From the NCBI RefSeq assembly GCF_040869045.1, contig NW_027136977.1:62001-126000 (forward strand): a DNA stretch of 64,000 nucleotides, written 5' to 3'. The translations under genes and the position numbers were made by a program. Numbering within the stretch: the first letter of the stretch is position 1; the number at the start of each line of letters is the position of its first letter. The notes under the pieces are model-generated. The model did not search any database. It worked only from the letters and a program-made list of their open reading frames with translations, and had not been told where the DNA came from. Positions 1 through 14,552 of this stretch are shown one piece after another. The stretch comes from Eurosta solidaginis. Taxonomy: Eukaryota; Arthropoda; Insecta; Diptera; Tephritidae.

Positions 1-159
1 TCAGAGCGATAATTTTTGAGATAGTTATTAAAACTGTTTAAAGGTTGTCAAACGTTGTTTCTCGTTGTATATCATTTAATTCTAGAGTTAAATTGATAAA
101 TAACGTGTACGAATTTGTTTAACGCATTTGTTTTGGTTACTCGACGTCTCCGTTCTCGT
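1..159 (-). repeat. Satellite, partial monomer in reverse orientation
   Basis: This is the reverse complement of monomer positions 203 down to 45. It is the right end of a reverse-oriented array that continues outside the window. It stops at CTCGT (monomer position 45), is followed by one extra A at 160, and then the forward block begins at monomer position 1. It mirrors 205-363 with a single mismatch that I can see, at position 74. Confidence 0.93.
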
Positions 160-363
160 AAGCCCGGTAAGCAAATTAAAAAAAAAACGCAATATGTAGG
201 CTACACGAGAACGGAGACGTCGAGTAACCAAAACAAATGCGTTAAACAAATTCGTACACGTTATTTATCAATTTAACTCTAGAATTAAAGGATATACAAC
301 GAGAAACAACGTTTGACAACCTTTAAACAGTTTTAATAACTATCTCAAAAATTATCGCTCTGA
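1..363. repeat. Inverted-repeat junction (reverse to forward satellite)
   Basis: The arms 1-159 and 205-363 are inverted copies with one mismatch visible by eye. They are separated by a 45-bp spacer (160-204) holding the start of a forward monomer: AGCCCGG, the A-tract and ATGTAGGC. The reverse side ends at monomer position 45 and the forward side starts at monomer position 1. The arms can form a cruciform or a long hairpin RNA. An assembly misjoin could look the same, because arms of near-identical satellite are easy to join wrongly. Confidence 0.9.
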
Positions 364-717
364 TGCAAACAACTGATGAGTTATCTACTTAAATATGATG
401 AACAAAACGACTTACGTATTTTAAACATGCTAACCTTTAGCCCGGTAAGCAAAATACAAAAAAAAACGCAATATGTAGGCTACACGAGAACGGAGACGTC
501 GAGTAACCAAAACAAATGCGTTAAACAAATTCGTACACGTTATTTATCAATTTAACTCTAGAATTAAAGGATATACAACGAGAAACAACGTTTGACAACC
601 TTTAAACAGTTTTAATAACTATCTCAAAAATTGTCGCTCTGATGCAAACAACTGATGAGTTATCTACTTAAATTTGTTGAACAAAACGACTTACGTATTT
701 TAAACATGCTAACCTTT

Positions 718-995
718 AGCCCGGTAAGCAAATTAAAAAAAAAACGCAATATGTAGGCTACACGAGAACGGAGACGTCGAGTAACCAAAACAAATGCGTT
801 AAACAAATTCGTACACGTTATTTATCAATTTAACTCTAGAATTAAAGGATATACAACGAGAAACAACGTTTGACAACCTTTAAACAGTTTTAATAACTAT
901 CTCAAAAATTATCGCTCTGATGCAAACAACTGATGAGTTATCTACTTAAATATGATGAACAAAACGACTTACGTATTTTAAACATGCTAACCTTT
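718..995 (+). repeat. Representative 278-bp satellite monomer
   Basis: This copy is used here for numbering. Positions 18-27 are the A-tract; GACGTC lies near 57-62; TCTAGA lies about 40 bp further on; CTGATGAG lies near 211. Positions 268-278 (TGCTAACCTTT) join the next AGC to form GCTAA-CCT-TTAGC, a perfect 5-bp stem with a 3-nt loop. A XbaI or AatII digest of genomic DNA should therefore give a 278-bp ladder. No CENP-B-box-like sequence was recognised. Confidence 0.9.
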
Positions 996-3900
996 AGCCC
1001 GGTAAGCAAATTAAAAAAAAAACGCAATATGTAGGCTACACGAGAACGGAGACGTCGAGTAACCAAAACAAATGCGTTAAACAAATTCGTACACGTTATT
1101 TATCAATTTAACTCTAGAATTAAAGGATATACAACGAGAAACAACGTTTGACAACCTTTAAACAGTTTTAATAACTATCTCAAAAATTATCGCTCTGATG
1201 CAAACAACTGATGAGTTATCTACTTAAATTTGATGAACAAAACGACTTACGTATTTTAAACATGCTAACCTTTAGCCCGGTAAGCAAATTAAAAAAAAAC
1301 GCAATATGTAGGCTATACGAGAACGGAGACGTCGAGTAACCAAAACAAATGCGTTAAACAAATTCGTACACGTTATTTATCAATTTAACTCTAGAATTAA
1401 AGGATATACAACGAGAAACAACGTTTGACAACCTTTAAACAGTTTTAATAACTATCTCAAAAATTATCGCTCTGATGCAAACAACTGATGAGTTATCTAC
1501 TTAAATATGATGAACAAAACGACTTACGTATTTTAAACATGCTAACCTTTAGCCCGGTAAGCAAATTAAAAAAAAAAACGCAATATGTAGGCTACACGAG
1601 AACGGAGACGTCGAGTAACCAAAACAAATGCGTTAAACAAATTCGTACACGTTATTTATCAATTTAACTCTAGAATTAAAGGATATACAACGAGAAACAA
1701 CGTTTGACAACCTTTAAACAGTTCTAATAACTATCTCAAAAATTATCGCTCTGATGCAAACAACTGATGAGTTATCTACACAAATTTGTTGAACAAAACG
1801 ACTTACGTATTTTAAACATGCTAACCTTTAGCCCGGTAAGCAAATTAAAAAAAAAAACGCAATATGTAGGCTACACGAGAAGGGAGACGTCGAGTGACCA
1901 AAACAAATGCGCTAAACAAATTCGTACACGTTATTTATCAATTTAACTCTAGAATTAAAGGATATACAACGAGAAACAACGTTTGACAACCTTTAAACAG
2001 TTTTAATAACTATCTCAAAAATTGTCGCTCTGATGCAAACAACTGATGAGTTATCTACTTAAATTTGTTGAACAAAACGACTTACGTATTTTAAACATGC
2101 TAACCTTTAGCCCGGTAAGCAAATTAAAAAAAAAAAACGCAATATGTAGGCTACACGAGAACGGAGACGTCGAGTAACCAAAACAAATGCGTTAAACAAA
2201 TTCGTACACGTTATTTATCAATTTAACTCTAGAATTAAAGGATATACAACGAGAAACAACGTTTGACAACCTTTAAACAGTTTTAATAACTATCTCAAAA
2301 ATTATCGCTCTGATGCAAACAACTGATGAGTTATCTACTTAAATTTGATGAACAAAACGACTTACGTATTTTAAACATGCTAACCTTTAGCCCGGTAAGC
2401 AAATTAAAAAAAAAAAACGCAATATATAGGCTACACGAGAAGGGAGACGTCGAGTAACCAAAACAAATGCGTTAAACAAATTCGTACACGTTATTTATCA
2501 ATTTAACTCTAGAATTAAAGGATATACAACGAGAAACAACGTTTGACAACCTTTAAACAGTTTTAATAACTATCTCAAAAATTGTCGCTCTGATGCAAAC
2601 AACTGATGAGTTATCTACTTAAATTTGATGAACAAAACGACTTACGTATTTTAAACATGCTAGCCTTTAGCCCGGTAAGCAAATTAAAAAAAAACGCAAT
2701 ATGTAGGCTACACGAGAACGGAGACGTCGAGTAACCAAAACAAATGCGTTAAACACATTCGTACACGTTATTTATCAATTTAACTCTAGAATTAAAGGAT
2801 ATACAACGAGAAACAACGTTTGACAACCTTTAAACAGTTTTAATAACTATCTCAAAAATTATCGCTCTGATGCAAACAACTGATGAGTTATCTACTTAAA
2901 TATGATGAACAAAACGACTTACGTATTTTAAACATGCTAACCTTTAGCCCGGTAAGCAAATTAAAAAAAAAACGCAATATGTAGGCTACACGAGAACGGA
3001 GACGTCGAGTAACCAAAACAAATGCGTTAAACAAATTCGTCCACGTTATTTATCAATTTAACTCTAGAATTAAAGGATATACAACGAGAAAAAACGTTTG
3101 ACAACCTTTAAACAGTTTTAATAACTATCTCAAAAATTATCGCTCTGATGCAAACAACTGATGAGTTATCTACTTAAATATGATGAACAAAACGACTTAC
3201 GTATTTTAAACATGCTAACCTTTAGCCCGGTAAGCAAATTAAAAAAAAAACGCAATATGTAGGCTACACGATAACGGAGACGTCGAGTAACCAAAACAAA
3301 TGCGTTAAACAAATTCGTACACGTTATTTATCAATTTAACTCTAGAATTAAAGGATATACAACGAGAAACAACGTTTGACAAACTTTAAACAGTTTTAAT
3401 AACTATCTCAAAAATTGTCGCTCTGATGCAAACAACTGATGAGTTATCTACTTAAATATGATGAACAAAACGACTTACGTATTTTAAACATGCTAACCTC
3501 TAGCCCGGTAAGCAAATTAAAAAAAAAAACGCAATATGTAGGCTACACGAGAACGGAGACGTCGAGTAACCAAAACAAATGCGTTAAACAAATTCGTACA
3601 CGTTATTTATCAATTTAACTCTAGAATTAAAGGATATACAACGAGAAACAACGTTTGACAACCTTTAAACAGTTTTAATAACTATCTCAAAAATTATCGC
3701 TCTGATGCAAACAACTGATGAGTTATCTACTTAAATATGATGAACAAAACGACTTACGTATTTTAAACATGCTAACCTTTAGCCCGGTAAGCAAATTAAA
3801 AAAAAAACGCAATATGTAGGCTACACGAGAACGGAGACGTCGAGTAACCAAAACAAATGCGTTAAACAAATTCGTACACGTTATTTATCAAGTTAACTCT

Positions 3901-6900
3901 AGAATTAAAGGATATACAACGAGAAACAACGTTTGACAACCTTTAAACAGTTTTAATAACTATCTCAAAAATTATCGCTCTGATGCAAACAACTGATGAG
4001 TTATCTACTTAAATATGATAAACAAAACGACTTACGTATTTTAAACATGCTAACCTTTAGCCCGGTAAGCAAATTAAAAAAAAAACGCAATATGTAGGCT
4101 ACACGAGAACGGAGACGTCGAGTAACCAAAACAAATGCGTTAAACAAATTCGTACACGTTATTTATCAATTTAACTCTAGAATTAAAGGATATACAACGA
4201 GAAACAACGTTTGACAACCTTTAAACAGTTTTAATAACTATCTCAAAAATTATCGCTCTGATGCAAACACCTGATGAGTTATCTACTTAAATATGATGAA
4301 CAAAACGACTTACGTATTTTAAACATGCTAACCTTTAGCCCGGTAAGCAAATTAAAAAAAAAACGCAATATGTAGGCTACACGAGAACGGAGACGTCGAG
4401 TAACCAAAACAAATGCGTTAAACAAATTCGTACACGTTATTTATCAATTTAACTCTAGAATTAAAGGATATACAACGAGAAACAACGTTTGACAACCTTT
4501 AAACAGTTTTAATAACTATCTCAAAAATTATCGCTCTGATGCAAACACCTGATGAGTTATCTACTTAAATTTGATGAACAAAACGACTTAAGTATTTTAA
4601 ACATGCTAACCTTTAGCCCGGTAAGCAAATTAAAAAAAAAACGCAATATGTAGGCTACACGAGAACGGAGACGTCGAGTAACCAAAACAAATGCGTTAAA
4701 CAAATTCGTACACGTTATTTATCAATTTAACTCTAGAATTAAAGGATATACAACGAGAAACAACGTTTGACAACCTTTAAACAGTTTTAATAACTATCTC
4801 AAAAATTATCGCTCTGATGCAAACAACTGATGAGTTATCTACTTAAATTTGATGAACAAAACGACTTACGTATTTTAAACATGCTAACCTTTAGCCCGGT
4901 AAGCAAATTAAAAAAAAAACGCAATATGTAGGCTACACGAGAACGGAGACGTCGAGTAACCAAAACAAATGCGTTAAACAAATTCGTACACGTTATTTAT
5001 AAATTTAACTCTAGAATTAAAGGATAAACAACGAGAAACAACGTTTGACAACCTTTAAACAGTTTTAATAACTATCTCAAAAATTATCGCTCTGATGCAA
5101 ACAACTGATGAGTTATCTACTTAAATTTGATGAACAAAACGACTTACGTATTTTAAACATGCTAACCTTTAGCCCGGCAAGCAAATTAAAAAAAAAACGC
5201 AATATGTAGGCTACACGAGAACGGAGACGTCGAGTAACCAAAACAAATGCGTTAAACAAATTCGTACACGTTATTTATCAATTTAACTCTAGAATTAAAG
5301 GATATACAACGAGAAACAACGTTTGACAACCTTTAAACAGTTTTAATAACTATCTCAAAAATTATCGCTCTGATGCAAACAACTGATAAGTTATCTACTT
5401 AAATATGATGAACAAAACGACTTACGTATTTTAAACATGCTAACCTTTAGCCCGGTAAGCAAATTAAAAAAAAAACGCAATATGTAGGCTACACGAGAAC
5501 GGAGACGTCGAGTAACCAAAACAAATGCGTTAAACAAATTCGTACACGTTATTTATCAATTTAACTCTAGAATTAAAGGATATACAACGAGAAACAACGT
5601 TTGACAACCTTTAAACAGTTTTAATAACTATCTCAAAAATTATCGCTCTGATGCAAACAACTGATGAGTTATCTACTTAAATATGATGAACAAAACGACT
5701 TACGTATTTTAAACATGCTAACCTTTAGCCCGGTAAGCAAATTAAAAAAAAAACGCAATATGTAGGCTACACGAGAACGGAGACGTCGAGTAACCAAAAC
5801 AAATGCGTTAAACAAATTCGTGCACGTTATTTATCAATTTAACTCTAGAATTAAAGGATATACAACGAGAAACAACGTTTGACAACCTTTAAACAGTTTT
5901 AATAACTATCTCAAAAATTATCGCTCTGATGCAAACAACTGATGAGTTATCTACTTAAATTTGTTGAACAAAACGACTTACGTATTTTAAACATGCTAAC
6001 CTTTAGCCCGGTAAGCAAATTAAAAAAAAAAACGCAATATGTAGGCTACACGAGAACGGAGACGTCGAGTAACCAAAACAAATGCGTTAAACAAATTCGT
6101 ACACGTTATTTATCAATTTAACTCTAGAATTAAAGGATATACAACGAGAAACAACGTTTGACAACCTTTAAACAGTTTTAATAACTATCTCAAAAATTGT
6201 CGCTCTGATGCAAACAACTGATGAGTTATCTACTTAAATTTGATGAACAAAACGACTTACGTATTTTAAACATGCTAACCTTTAGCCCGGTAAGCAAATT
6301 AAAAAAAAAAAACGCAATATATAGGCTACACGAGAAGGGAGACGTCGAGTAACCAAAACAAATGCGTTAAGCAAATTCGTACACGTTATTTATCAATTTA
6401 ACTCTAGAATTAAAGGATATACAACGAGAAACAACGTTTGACAACCTTTAAACAGTTTTAATAACTATCTCAAAAATTGTCGCTCTGATGCAAACAACTG
6501 ATGAGTTATCTACTTAAATTTGATGAACAAAACGACTTACGTATTTTAAACATGCTAACCTTTAGCCCGGTAAGCAAATTAAAAAAAAAACGCAATATGT
6601 TGGCTACACGAGAACGGAGACGTCGAGTAACCAAAACAAATGCGTTAAACAAATTCGTACACGTTATTTATCAATTTAACTCTAGAATTAAAGGATATAC
6701 AACGAGAAACAACGTTTGACAACCTTTAAACAGTTTTAATAACTATCTCAAAAATTATCGCTCTGATGCAAACAACTGATGAGTTATCTACTTAAATATG
6801 ATGAACAAAACGACTTACGTATTTTAAACATGCTAACCTTTAGCTCGGTAAGCAAATTAAAAAAAAAACGCAATATGTAGGCTACACGAGAACGGAGACG

Positions 6901-9900
6901 TCGAGTAACCAAAACAAATGCGTTAAACAAATTCGTACACGTTATTTATCAATTTAACTCTAGAATTAAAGGATATACAACGAGAAAAAACGTTTGACAA
7001 CCTTTAAACAGTTTTAATAACTATCTCAAAAATTATCGCTCTGATGCAAACAACTGATGAGTTATCTACTCAAATATGATGAACAAAACGACTTACGTAT
7101 TTTAAACATGCTAACCTTTAGCCCGGTAAGCAAATTAAAAAAAAAAACGCAATATGTAGGCTACACGAGAACGGAGACGTCGAGTAACCAAAACAAATGC
7201 GTTAAACAAATTCGTACACGTTATTTATCAATTTAACTCTAGAATTAAAGGATATAAAACGAGAAACAACGTTTGACAAACTTTAAACAGTTTTAATAAC
7301 TATCTCAAAAATTGTCGCTCTGATGCAAACAACTGATGAGTTATCTACTTAAATATGATGAACAAAACGACTTACGTATTTTAAACATGCTAACCTTTAG
7401 CCCGGTAAGCAAATTAAAAAAAAAACGCAATATGTAGGCTACACGAGAACGGAGACGTCGAGTAACCAAAACAAATGCGTTAAACAAATTCGTACACGTT
7501 ATTTATCAATTTAACTCTAGAATTAAAGGATATACAACGAGAAACAACGTTTGACAACCTTTAAACAGTTTTAATAACTATCTCAAAAATTATCGCTCTG
7601 ATGCAAAACAACTGATGAGTTATCTACTTAAATTTGATGAACAAAACGACTTACGTATTTTAAACATGCTAACCTTTAGCCCGGTAAGCAAATTAAAAAA
7701 AAAACGCAATATGTAGCCTACACGAGAACGGAGACGTCGAGTAACCAAAACAAATGCGTTAAACAAATTCGTACACGTTATTTATCAAGTTAACTCTAGA
7801 ATTAAAGGATATACAACGAGAAACAACGTTTGACAACCTTTAAACAGTTTTAATAACTATCTCAAAAATTATCGCTCTGATGCAAACAACTGATGAGTTA
7901 TCTACTTAAATATGATGAACAAAACGACTTACGTATTTTAAACATGCTAACCTTTAGCCCGGTAAGCAAATTAAAAAAAAAACGCAATATGTAGGCTACA
8001 CGAGAACGGAGACGTCGAGTAACCAAAACAAATGCGTTAAACAAATTCGTACACGTTATTTATCAATTTAACTCTAGAATTAAAGGATATACAACGAGAA
8101 ACAACGTTTGACAACCTTTAAACAGTTTTAATAACTATCTCAAAAATTATCGCTCTGATGCAAACAACTGATGAGTTATCTACTTAAATATGATGAACAA
8201 AACGACTTACGTATTTTAAACATGCTAACCTTTAGCCCGGTAAGCAAATTAAAAAAAAAACGCAATATGTAGGCTACACGAGAACGGAGACGTCGAGTAA
8301 CCAAAACAAATGAGTTAAACAAATTCGTACACGTTATTTATCAATTTAACTCTAGAATTAAAGGATATACAACGAGAAACAACGTTTGACAACCTTTAAA
8401 CAGTTTTAATAACTATCTCAAAAATTATCGCTCTGATGCAAACACCTGATGAGTTATCTACTTAAATATGATGAACAAAACGACTTACGTATTTTAAACC
8501 TGCTAACCTTTAGCCCGGAAAGCAAATTAAAAAAAAACGCAATATGTAGGCTACACGAGAACGGAGACGTCGAGTAACCAAAACAAATGCGTTAAACAAA
8601 TTCGTACACGTTATTTATCAATTTAACTCTAGAATTAAAGGATATACAACGAGAAACAACGTTTGACAACCTTTAAACAGTTTTAATAACTATCTCAAAA
8701 ATTATCGCTCTGATGCAAACACCTGATGAGTTATCTACTTAAATTTGATGAACAAAACGACTTACGTATTTTAAACATGCTAACCTTTAGCCCGGTAAGC
8801 AAATTAAAAAAAAAACGCAATATGTAGGCTACACGAGAACGGAGACGTCGAGTAACCAAAACAAATGCGTTAAACAAATTCGTACACGTTATTTATCAAT
8901 TTAACTCTAGAATTAAAGGATATACAACGAGAAACAACGTTTGACAACCTTTAAACAGTTTTAATAACTATCTCAAAAATTATCGCTCTGATGCAAACAA
9001 CTGATGAGTTATCTACTTAAATTTGATGAACAACACGACTTACGTATTTTAAACATGCTAACCTTTAGCCCGGTAAGCAAATTAAAAAAAAAACGCAATA
9101 TGTAGGCTACACGAGAACGGAGACGTCGAGTAACCAAAACAAATGCGTTAAACAAATTCGTACACGTTATTTATCAATTTAACTCTAGAATTAAAGGATA
9201 TACAACGAGAAACAACGTTTGACAACCTTTAAACAGTTTTAATAACTATCTCAAAAATTATCGCTCTGATGCAAACAACTGATGAGTTATCTACTTAAAT
9301 TTGTTGAACAAAACGACTTACGTATTTTAAACATGCTAACCTTTAGCCCGGTAAGCAAATTAAAAAAAAAACGCAATATGTAGGCTACACGAGAACGGAG
9401 ACGTCGAGTAACCAAAACCATTGCGTTAAACAAATTCGTACACGTTATTTATCAATTTAACTCTAGAATTGAAGGATATACAACGAGAAAGAACGTTTGA
9501 AAACCTTTAAACAGTTTTAATAACTATCTCAAAAATTGTCGCTCTGATGCAAACAACTGATGAGTTATCTACTTAAATTTGTTGAACAAAACGACTTACG
9601 TATTTTAAACATGCTAACCTTTAGCCCGGTAAGCAAATTAAAAAAAAAACGCAATATGTAGGCTACATGAGAACGGAGACGTCGAGTAACCAAAACAAAT
9701 GCGTTAAACAAATTCGTACACGTTATTTATCAATTTAACTCTAGAATTAAAGGATATACAACGAGAAACAACGTTTGACAACCTTTAAACAGTTTTAATA
9801 ACTATCTCAAAAGTTATCGCTCTGATGCAAACAACTGCTGAGTTATCTACTCAAATTTGTTGAACAAAACGACTTACGTATTTTAAACATGCTAACCTTT

Positions 9901-10667
9901 AGCCCGGTAAGCAAATTAAAAAAAAAACGCAATATGTAGGCTACACGAGAACGGAGACGTCGAGTAACCAAAACAAATGCGTTAAACAAATTCGTACACG
10001 TTATTTATCAATTTAACTCTAGAATTAAAGGATATACAACGAGAAACAACGTTTGACAACCTTTAAACAGTTTTAATAACTATCTCAAAAATTATCGCTC
10101 TGATGCAAACAACTGATGAGTTATCTACTTAAATTTGTTGAACAAAACGACTTACGTATTTTAAACATGCTAACCTTTAGCCCGGTAAGCAAATTAAAAA
10201 AAAAACGCAATATGTAGGCTACACGAGAACGGAGACGTCGAGTAACCAAAACAAATGCGTTAAACAAATTCGTACACGTTATTTATCAATTTAACTCTAG
10301 AATTAAAGGATATACAACGAGAAACAACGTTTGACAACCTTTAAACAGTTTTAATAACTATCTCAAAAATTATCGCTCTGATGCAAACAACTGCTGAGTT
10401 ATCTACTCAAATTTGTTGAACAAAACGACTTACGTATTTTAAACATGCTAACCTTTAGCCCGGTAAGCAAATTAAAAAAAAACGCAATATGTAGGCTACA
10501 CGAGAACGGAGACGTCGAGTAACCAAAACAAATGCGTTAAACAAATTCGTACACGTTATTTATCAATTTAACTCTAGAATTAAAGGATATACAACGAGAA
10601 ACAACGTTTGACAACCTTTAAACAGTTTTAATAACTATCTCAAAAATTATCGCTCTGATGCAAACAA

Positions 10668-10679
10668 CTGATGATGAAC
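10668..10679 (+). repeat. Monomer with 19-bp deletion, HOR marker copy 1
   Basis: CTGATGATGAAC replaces the usual segment between CTGATGA and TGATGAAC, removing 19 bp. The lost segment is bounded by two TGATGA direct repeats, so slippage or microhomology-mediated deletion explains it. The downstream neighbours carry the linked variants CACGTTTTTTATC and AAAAATTAACGC, which are also found beside the other two copies. Confidence 0.9.
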
Positions 10680-13600
10680 AAAACGACTTACGTATTTTAA
10701 ACATGCTAACCTTTAGCCCGGTAAGCAAATTAAAAAAAAAACGCAATATGTAGGCTACACGAGAACGGAGACGTCGAGTAACCAAAACAAATGCGTTAAA
10801 CAAATTCGTACACGTTTTTTATCAATTTAACTCTAGAATTAAAGGATATACAACGAGAAACAACGTTTGACAACCTTTAAACAGTTTTAATAACTATCTC
10901 AAAAATTAACGCTCTGATGCAAACAACTGATGAGTTATCTACTTAAATTTGATGAACAAAACGACTTACGTATTTTAAACATGCTAACCTTTAGCCCGGT
11001 AAGCAAATTAAAAAAAAACGCAATATGTAGGCTACACGAGAACGGAGACGTCGAGTAACCAAAACAAATGCGTTAAACAAATTCGTACACGTTATTTATC
11101 AATTTAACTCTAGAATTAAAGGATATACAACGAGAAATAACGTTTGACAACCTTTAAACAGTTTTAATAACTATCTCAAAAATTGTCGCTCTGATGCAAA
11201 CAACTGATGAGTTATCTACTCAAATTTGTTGAACAAAACGACTTACGTATTTTAAACATGCTAACCTTTAGCCCGGTAAGCAAATTAAAAAAAAAAACGC
11301 AATATGTAGGCTACACGAGAACGGAGACGTCGAGTAACCAAAACAAATGCGTTAAACAAATTCGTACACGTTATTTATCAATTTAACTCTAGAATTAAAG
11401 GATATACAACGAGAAACAACGTTTGACAACCTTTAAACAGTTTTAATAACTATCTCAAAAATTATCGCTCTGATGCAAACAACTGATGAGTTATCTACTT
11501 AAATATGATGAACAAAACGACTTACGTATTTTAAACATGCTAACCTTTAGCCCGGTAAGCAAATTAAAAAAAAAACGCAATATGTAGCCTACACGAGAAC
11601 GGAGACGTCGAGTAACCAAAACAAATGCGTTAAACAAATTCGTACACGTTATTTATCAAGTTAACTCTAGAATTAAAGGATATACAACGAGAAACAACGT
11701 TTGACAACCTTTAAACAGTTTTAATAACTATCTCAAAAATTATCGCTCTGATGCAAACAACTGATGAGTTATCTACTTAAATATGATGAACAAAACGACT
11801 TACGTATTTTAAACATGCTAACCTTTAGCCCGGTAAGCAAATTAAAAAAAAAACGCAATATGTAGGCTACACGAGAACGGAGACGTCGAGTAACCAAAAC
11901 AAATGCGTTAAACAAATTCGTACACGTTATTTATCAATTTAACTCTAGAATTAAAGGATATACAACGAGAAACAACGTTTGACAACCTTTAAACAGTTTT
12001 AATAACTATCTCAAAAATTATCGCTCTGATGCAAACAACTGATGAGTTATCTACTTAAATATGATGAACAAAACGACTTACGTATTTTAAACATGCTAAC
12101 CTTTAGCCCGGTAAGCAAATTAAAAAAAAAACGCAATATGTAGGCTACACGAGAACGGAGACGTCGAGTAACCAAAACAAATGCGTTAAACAAATTCGTA
12201 CACGTTATTTATCAATTTAACTCTAGAATTAAAGGATATACAACGAGAAACAACGTTTGACAACCTTTAAACAGTTTTAATAACTATCTCAAAAATTATC
12301 GCTCTGATGCAAACACCTGATGAGTTATCTACTTAAATATGATGAACAAAACGACTTACGTATTTTAAACCTGCTAACCTTTAGCCCGGAAAGCAAATTA
12401 AAAAAAAACGCAATATGTAGGCTACACGAGAACGGAGACGTCGAGTAACCAAAACAAATGCGTTAAACAAATTCGTACACGTTATTTATCAATTTAACTC
12501 TAGAATTAAAGGATATACAACGAGAAACAACGTTTGACAACCTTTAAACAGTTTTAATAACTATCTCAAAAATTATCGCTCTGATGCAAACACCTGATGA
12601 GTTATCTACTTAAATTTGATGAACAAAACGACTTACGTATTTTAAACATGCTAACCTTTAGCCCGGTAAGCAAATTAAAAAAAAAACGCAATATGTAGGC
12701 TACACGAGAACGGAGACGTCGAGTAACCAAAACAAATGCGTTAAACAAATTCGTACACGTTATTTATCAATTTAACTCTAGAATTAAAGGATATACAACG
12801 AGAAACAACGTTTGACAACCTTTAAACAGTTTTAATAACTATCTCAAAAATTATCGCTCTGATGCAAACAACTGATGAGTTATCTACTTAAATTTGATGA
12901 ACAACACGACTTACGTATTTTAAACATGCTAACCTTTAGCCCGGTAAGCAAATTAAAAAAAAAAACGCAATATGTAGGCTACACGAGAACGGAGACATCG
13001 AGTAACCAAAACAAATGCGTTAAACAAATTCGTACACGTTATTTATCAATTTAACTCTAGAATTAAAGGATATACAACGAGAAACAACGTTTGACAACCT
13101 TTAAACAGTTTTAATAACTATCTCAAAAATTATCGCTCTGATGCAAACAACTGATGAGTTATCTACTTAAATTTGTTGAACAAAACGACTTACGTATTTT
13201 AAACATGCTAACCTTTAGCCCGGTAAGCAAATTAAAAAAAAAACGCAATATGTAGGCTACACGAGAACGGAGACGTCGAGTAACCAAAACCATTGCGTTA
13301 AACAAATTCGTACACGTTATTTATCAATTTAACTCTAGAATTGAAGGATATACAACGAGAAAGAACGTTTGAAAACCTTTAAACAGTTTTAATAACTATC
13401 TCAAAAATTGTCGCTCTGATGCAAACAACTGATGAGTTATCTACTTAAATTTGTTGAACAAAACGACTTACGTATATTAAACATGCTAACCTTTAGCCCG
13501 GTAAGCAAATTAAAAAAAAAACGCAATATGTAGGCTACATGAGAACGGAGACGTCGAGTAACCAAAACAAATGCGTTAAACAAATTCGTACACGTTATTT

Positions 13601-14540
13601 ATCAATTTAACTCTAGAATTAAAGGATATACAACGAGAAACAACGTTTGACAACCTTTAAACAGTTTTAATAACTATCTCAAAAGTTATCGCTCTGATGC
13701 AAACAACTGCTGAGTTATCTACTCAAATTTGTTGAACAAAACGACTTACGTATTTTAAACATGCTAACCTTTAGCCCGGTAAGCAAATTAAAAAAAAAAC
13801 GCAATATGTAGGCTACACGAGAACGGAGACGTCGAGTAACCAAAACAAATGCGTTAAACAAATTCGTACACGTTATTTATCAATTTAACTCTAGAATTAA
13901 AGGATATACAACGAGAAACAACGTTTGACAACCTTTAAACAGTTTTAATAACTATCTCAAAAATTATCGCTCTGATGCAAACAACTGATGAGTTATCTAC
14001 TTAAATTTGTTGAACAAAACGACTTACGTATTTTAAACATGCTAACCTTTAGCCCGGTAAGCAAATTAAAAAAAAAACGCAATATGTAGGCTACACGAGA
14101 ACGGAGACGTCGAGTAACCAAAACAAATGCGTTAAACAAATTCGTACACGTTATTTATCAATTTAACTCTAGAATTAAAGGATATACAACGAGAAACAAC
14201 GTTTGACAACCTTTAAACAGTTTTAATAACTATCTCAAAAATTATCGCTCTGATGCAAACAACTGCTGAGTTATCTACTCAAATTTGTTGAACAAAACGA
14301 CTTACGTATTTTAAACATGCTAACCTTTAGCCCGGTAAGCAAATTAAAAAAAAAACGCAATATGTAGGCTACACGAGAACGGAGACGTCGAGTAACCAAA
14401 ACAAATGCGTTAAACAAATTCGTACACGTTATTTATCAATTTAACTCTAGAATTAAAGGATATACAACGAGAAACAACGTTTGACAACCTTTAAACAGTT
14501 TTAATAACTATCTCAAAAATTATCGCTCTGATGCAAACAA

Positions 14541-14552
14541 CTGATGATGAAC
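14541..14552 (+). repeat. Monomer with 19-bp deletion, HOR marker copy 2
   Basis: The deletion is identical to that at 10668, 3873 bp downstream, with the same linked variants on both sides (CTGCTGAG upstream, TTTTTTATC and TTAACGC downstream). The distance equals 14 x 278 minus 19. Confidence 0.9.

Noticed and set aside
923..960. Hammerhead-ribozyme-like core: CTGATGAG in nearly every monomer
   Set aside because: A stem II can be drawn only with a bulged G, the GAA of the core is absent (AAA instead), and the sequences that should form stem I do not pair. Common variants (TTGTTGAAC) break stem II and several monomers delete the motif. A search with hammerhead covariance models on both strands would settle it.
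6501..6719. A 72-aa open frame in the satellite, and 61-aa frames at 10618-10803, 14491-14676, 23530-23715 and 51147-51332
   Set aside because: They are translations of the tandem repeat that stay open only when the A-tract length or a local indel permits. Most other copies break the frame, both strands yield similar frames, and the products are low-complexity.
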